From assembly GCF_001038485.1 (NCBI RefSeq), contig NZ_LDUE01000030.1, positions 28,676-92,675 of the forward strand: DNA of 64,000 nt, written 5' to 3'. The notes under the pieces were generated by a model. It had not been told where the DNA came from, ran no database searches, and saw only the letters and a list, made by a program, of their open reading frames with translations. The number at the start of each line of letters is the position of its first letter. Within the stretch, counting starts at the first letter, position 1. This DNA comes from Ornithinibacillus californiensis. Its GTDB lineage: Bacteria; Bacillota; Bacilli; Bacillales; Amphibacillaceae. The position numbers were made by a program, and so were the translations under genes. Positions 62,702 to 64,000 of this stretch are shown piece after piece.

Positions 62702-63685
62702 TTGGATTATAATGTGATTCGCTGTGCTAGAGCAATTCTGCATGTAACAGACCTAGATGTATCGAGAAAATTTTACGTTGACACGTTAGGATTTATTGAA
62801 ACAGAGGCAGATGACAATCATATATATTTACGCGGACTAGAGGAACATAATCATCATAGCTTAGTTTTGAAAAAAGCCGATACACCAGTAGTCGAGGCTT
62901 TAGGCTACAAAGTTTCATCCGAGCATGATTTAGAAGCTTTAGCGCTCATGTTTGAAAAAGAGGGCTACGCGACAAAGTGGATAGAAAAAGGAGAACAACA
63001 TGCCCTTGGCCGAGCGTTACGGGTGAATGATTTATCCGGTTTACCATTAGAATTCTTTGCCGAGATGGATACGGTGGAGTGGCTGTTACAAAGGTACGAT
63101 CTGTATAAGGGATCCCGTATGCAACGAATTGATCATTTTAATTGTGCGGTAGCCGATGTCGAAGCGGCATACGACTTTTATAAAGAAAAATTAGGTTTCG
63201 CATGTTCCGAATACACGGAAACAGCAGAAGGCGGTGTCTGGGCAGCCTGGTTACACCGCAAGCAGAATGTTCATGATGTTGCTTTTATGAATGGCGTAGG
63301 GCCAAGACTGCACCATATTGGTTTCTGGTTACCAGACCAATTATCACTGATTCATACATGCGATGTCCTTGCAGCTAGTGGATATGGAGAATCGATCGAA
63401 CGCGGTCCAGGAAGGCACGGACTATCCAACGCCTTTTTCCTATATTTACGCGATCCTGATGGACACCGAATCGAATTATATAGTGGCGACTATCTTACAA
63501 GTGATCCAGATTTTGAGCCAATACGCTGGGACATCAACGACCCAATGCGCCAAACCTTCTGGGGCCACGCCGCACCAGACAAATGGTTTAACGAAGCATC
63601 CACCGTATTGGATGTTCATACAGGGAAAGAAGTGGAAACACAAGTAGCAAAGCTGAAACAGCATAAGCCTACTTTTGTGATTTAG
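62702..63685 (+). CDS. hpaD: 3,4-dihydroxyphenylacetate 2,3-dioxygenase (HpaD, type I extradiol)
   Basis: The 327-residue protein has two vicinal-oxygen-chelate domains; the C-terminal one carries the metal triad: His in RIDHFNCAV, His in LHHIGFW, and Glu in HRIELYSGDY. It opens homoprotocatechuate next to the hydroxyls. The frame reaches 62669 within hpaB, but TTG 62702 is seven bases from AAGGAGGG. It is the last gene in the window; hydratase and isomerase genes (hpaF, hpaG, hpaH) are not seen. A tandem repeat array follows instead of a clear terminator. Confidence 0.93.
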   Translation: MDYNVIRCARAILHVTDLDVSRKFYVDTLGFIETEADDNHIYLRGLEEHNHHSLVLKKADTPVVEALGYKVSSEHDLEALALMFEKEGYATKWIEKGEQHALGRALRVNDLSGLPLEFFAEMDTVEWLLQRYDLYKGSRMQRIDHFNCAVADVEAAYDFYKEKLGFACSEYTETAEGGVWAAWLHRKQNVHDVAFMNGVGPRLHHIGFWLPDQLSLIHTCDVLAASGYGESIERGPGRHGLSNAFFLYLRDPDGHRIELYSGDYLTSDPDFEPIRWDINDPMRQTFWGHAAPDKWFNEASTVLDVHTGKEVETQVAKLKQHKPTFVI

Positions 63686-63713
63686 ATTGTGATGCGCTAG
63701 GGTTGATAGAATT

Positions 63714-64000
63714 CTCTTAGACAAAATTACACGGAATTAAGTGGAATTGTCTGAGAGGGCATCGCTCACGGACAAAAATCTGTGAAATTAAGGAGAAATG
63801 TCTGAGAGCACGCTTCTCACGGACAAAAATCTGTGAAATTAAGGAGAAATGTCTGAGAGCACGCTTCTCACGGACAAAAATCTGTGAAATTATTGGAAAA
63901 TGTCTGAGAGAACGCTTCTCACAATCAAAATTCTATGAAAATAAGAAAAAATGATTGAGAGAACGCTTCTCATAATCAAAATTCCGAGGAAATAAGAAAA
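63714..64000. repeat. Tandem array of 51-bp hairpin units, running off the window end
   Basis: Units start at about 63714, 63765, 63816, 63867, 63918 and 63969 (last one cut by the window edge). The second and third are identical. Each begins CTCAC-GGACA or CTCAC-AATCA and ends TGTCTGAGAG or TGATTGAGAG, so start and end pair as a stem, then a CACGCTT or AACGCTT linker. The units differ in sequence from the 30-kb array but share its unit size and hairpin plan. Confidence 0.9.

Overview
The window is low-GC chromosomal DNA from a spore-forming member of the Bacillaceae. Evidence: an alpha/beta-type small acid-soluble spore protein (6395-6592), strong AGGAGG-type ribosome binding sites, frequent TTG and GTG starts, CcpA-like cre sites, two PucR-family regulators and a YtrA-type GntR/ABC operon. 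Gene content and GC-rich palindromic intergenic repeats suggest an Oceanobacillus/Virgibacillus-like relative; that placement is inference. No rRNA, tRNA, phage, transposase or CRISPR array was seen.

Layout. 1-6.6 kb: a serine hydrolase, an NhaC-type antiporter, a BBE-like FAD oxidoreductase, and a STAND/LuxR regulator divergent from the spore protein gene. 6.7-12.2 kb: a CitA/DcuS-type two-component system and a TctCBA tricarboxylate transporter with a cre site. 12.4-16.2 kb: a class I amidotransferase-like hydrolase, an M19 dipeptidase and an asparagine synthetase. 16.3-20.8 kb: glpF-glpK and a PTS-dependent dihydroxyacetone kinase (dhaKLM). 21.1-26.8 kb: a zinc-ribbon membrane serine protease with a tandem W-x-Y-Y tail, a ywrD-ywrB-ywrA-like set (gamma-glutamyltransferase plus split chromate transporter), and an esterase.

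27-49 kb is the centrepiece, a large allantoin-utilisation island: allantoinase, NCS1 permease, a second allantoinase, a PucR regulator, then allC-allE-allD1-allD2-allF-allG-allH-carbamate kinase, a YfcC-type carrier, a second PucR regulator and an NCS2 purine permease. It encodes a complete predicted route from allantoin via allantoate, ureidoglycine, ureidoglycolate and oxalurate to oxamate plus carbamoyl phosphate, and then ATP.

49-57.5 kb holds housekeeping and accessory genes: GNAT, a zinc-finger membrane protein, an M3 peptidase, a DAACS symporter, CvfB, and a GntR/ABC operon. 57.9-63.7 kb is a 4-hydroxyphenylacetate catabolic operon (GntR regulator, DapA-family aldolase, HpaE, HpaB, HpaD) with a palindromic operator candidate over its -10 box.

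Beyond genes, the window carries two different tandem arrays of about 51-52 bp hairpin units (30.0-30.5 kb and 63.7 kb to the end). It also carries three modular palindromic elements (20.8, 25.6 and 40.3 kb) whose terminal arms differ by compensating changes, and repeated small palindromes and terminators around the tct block.
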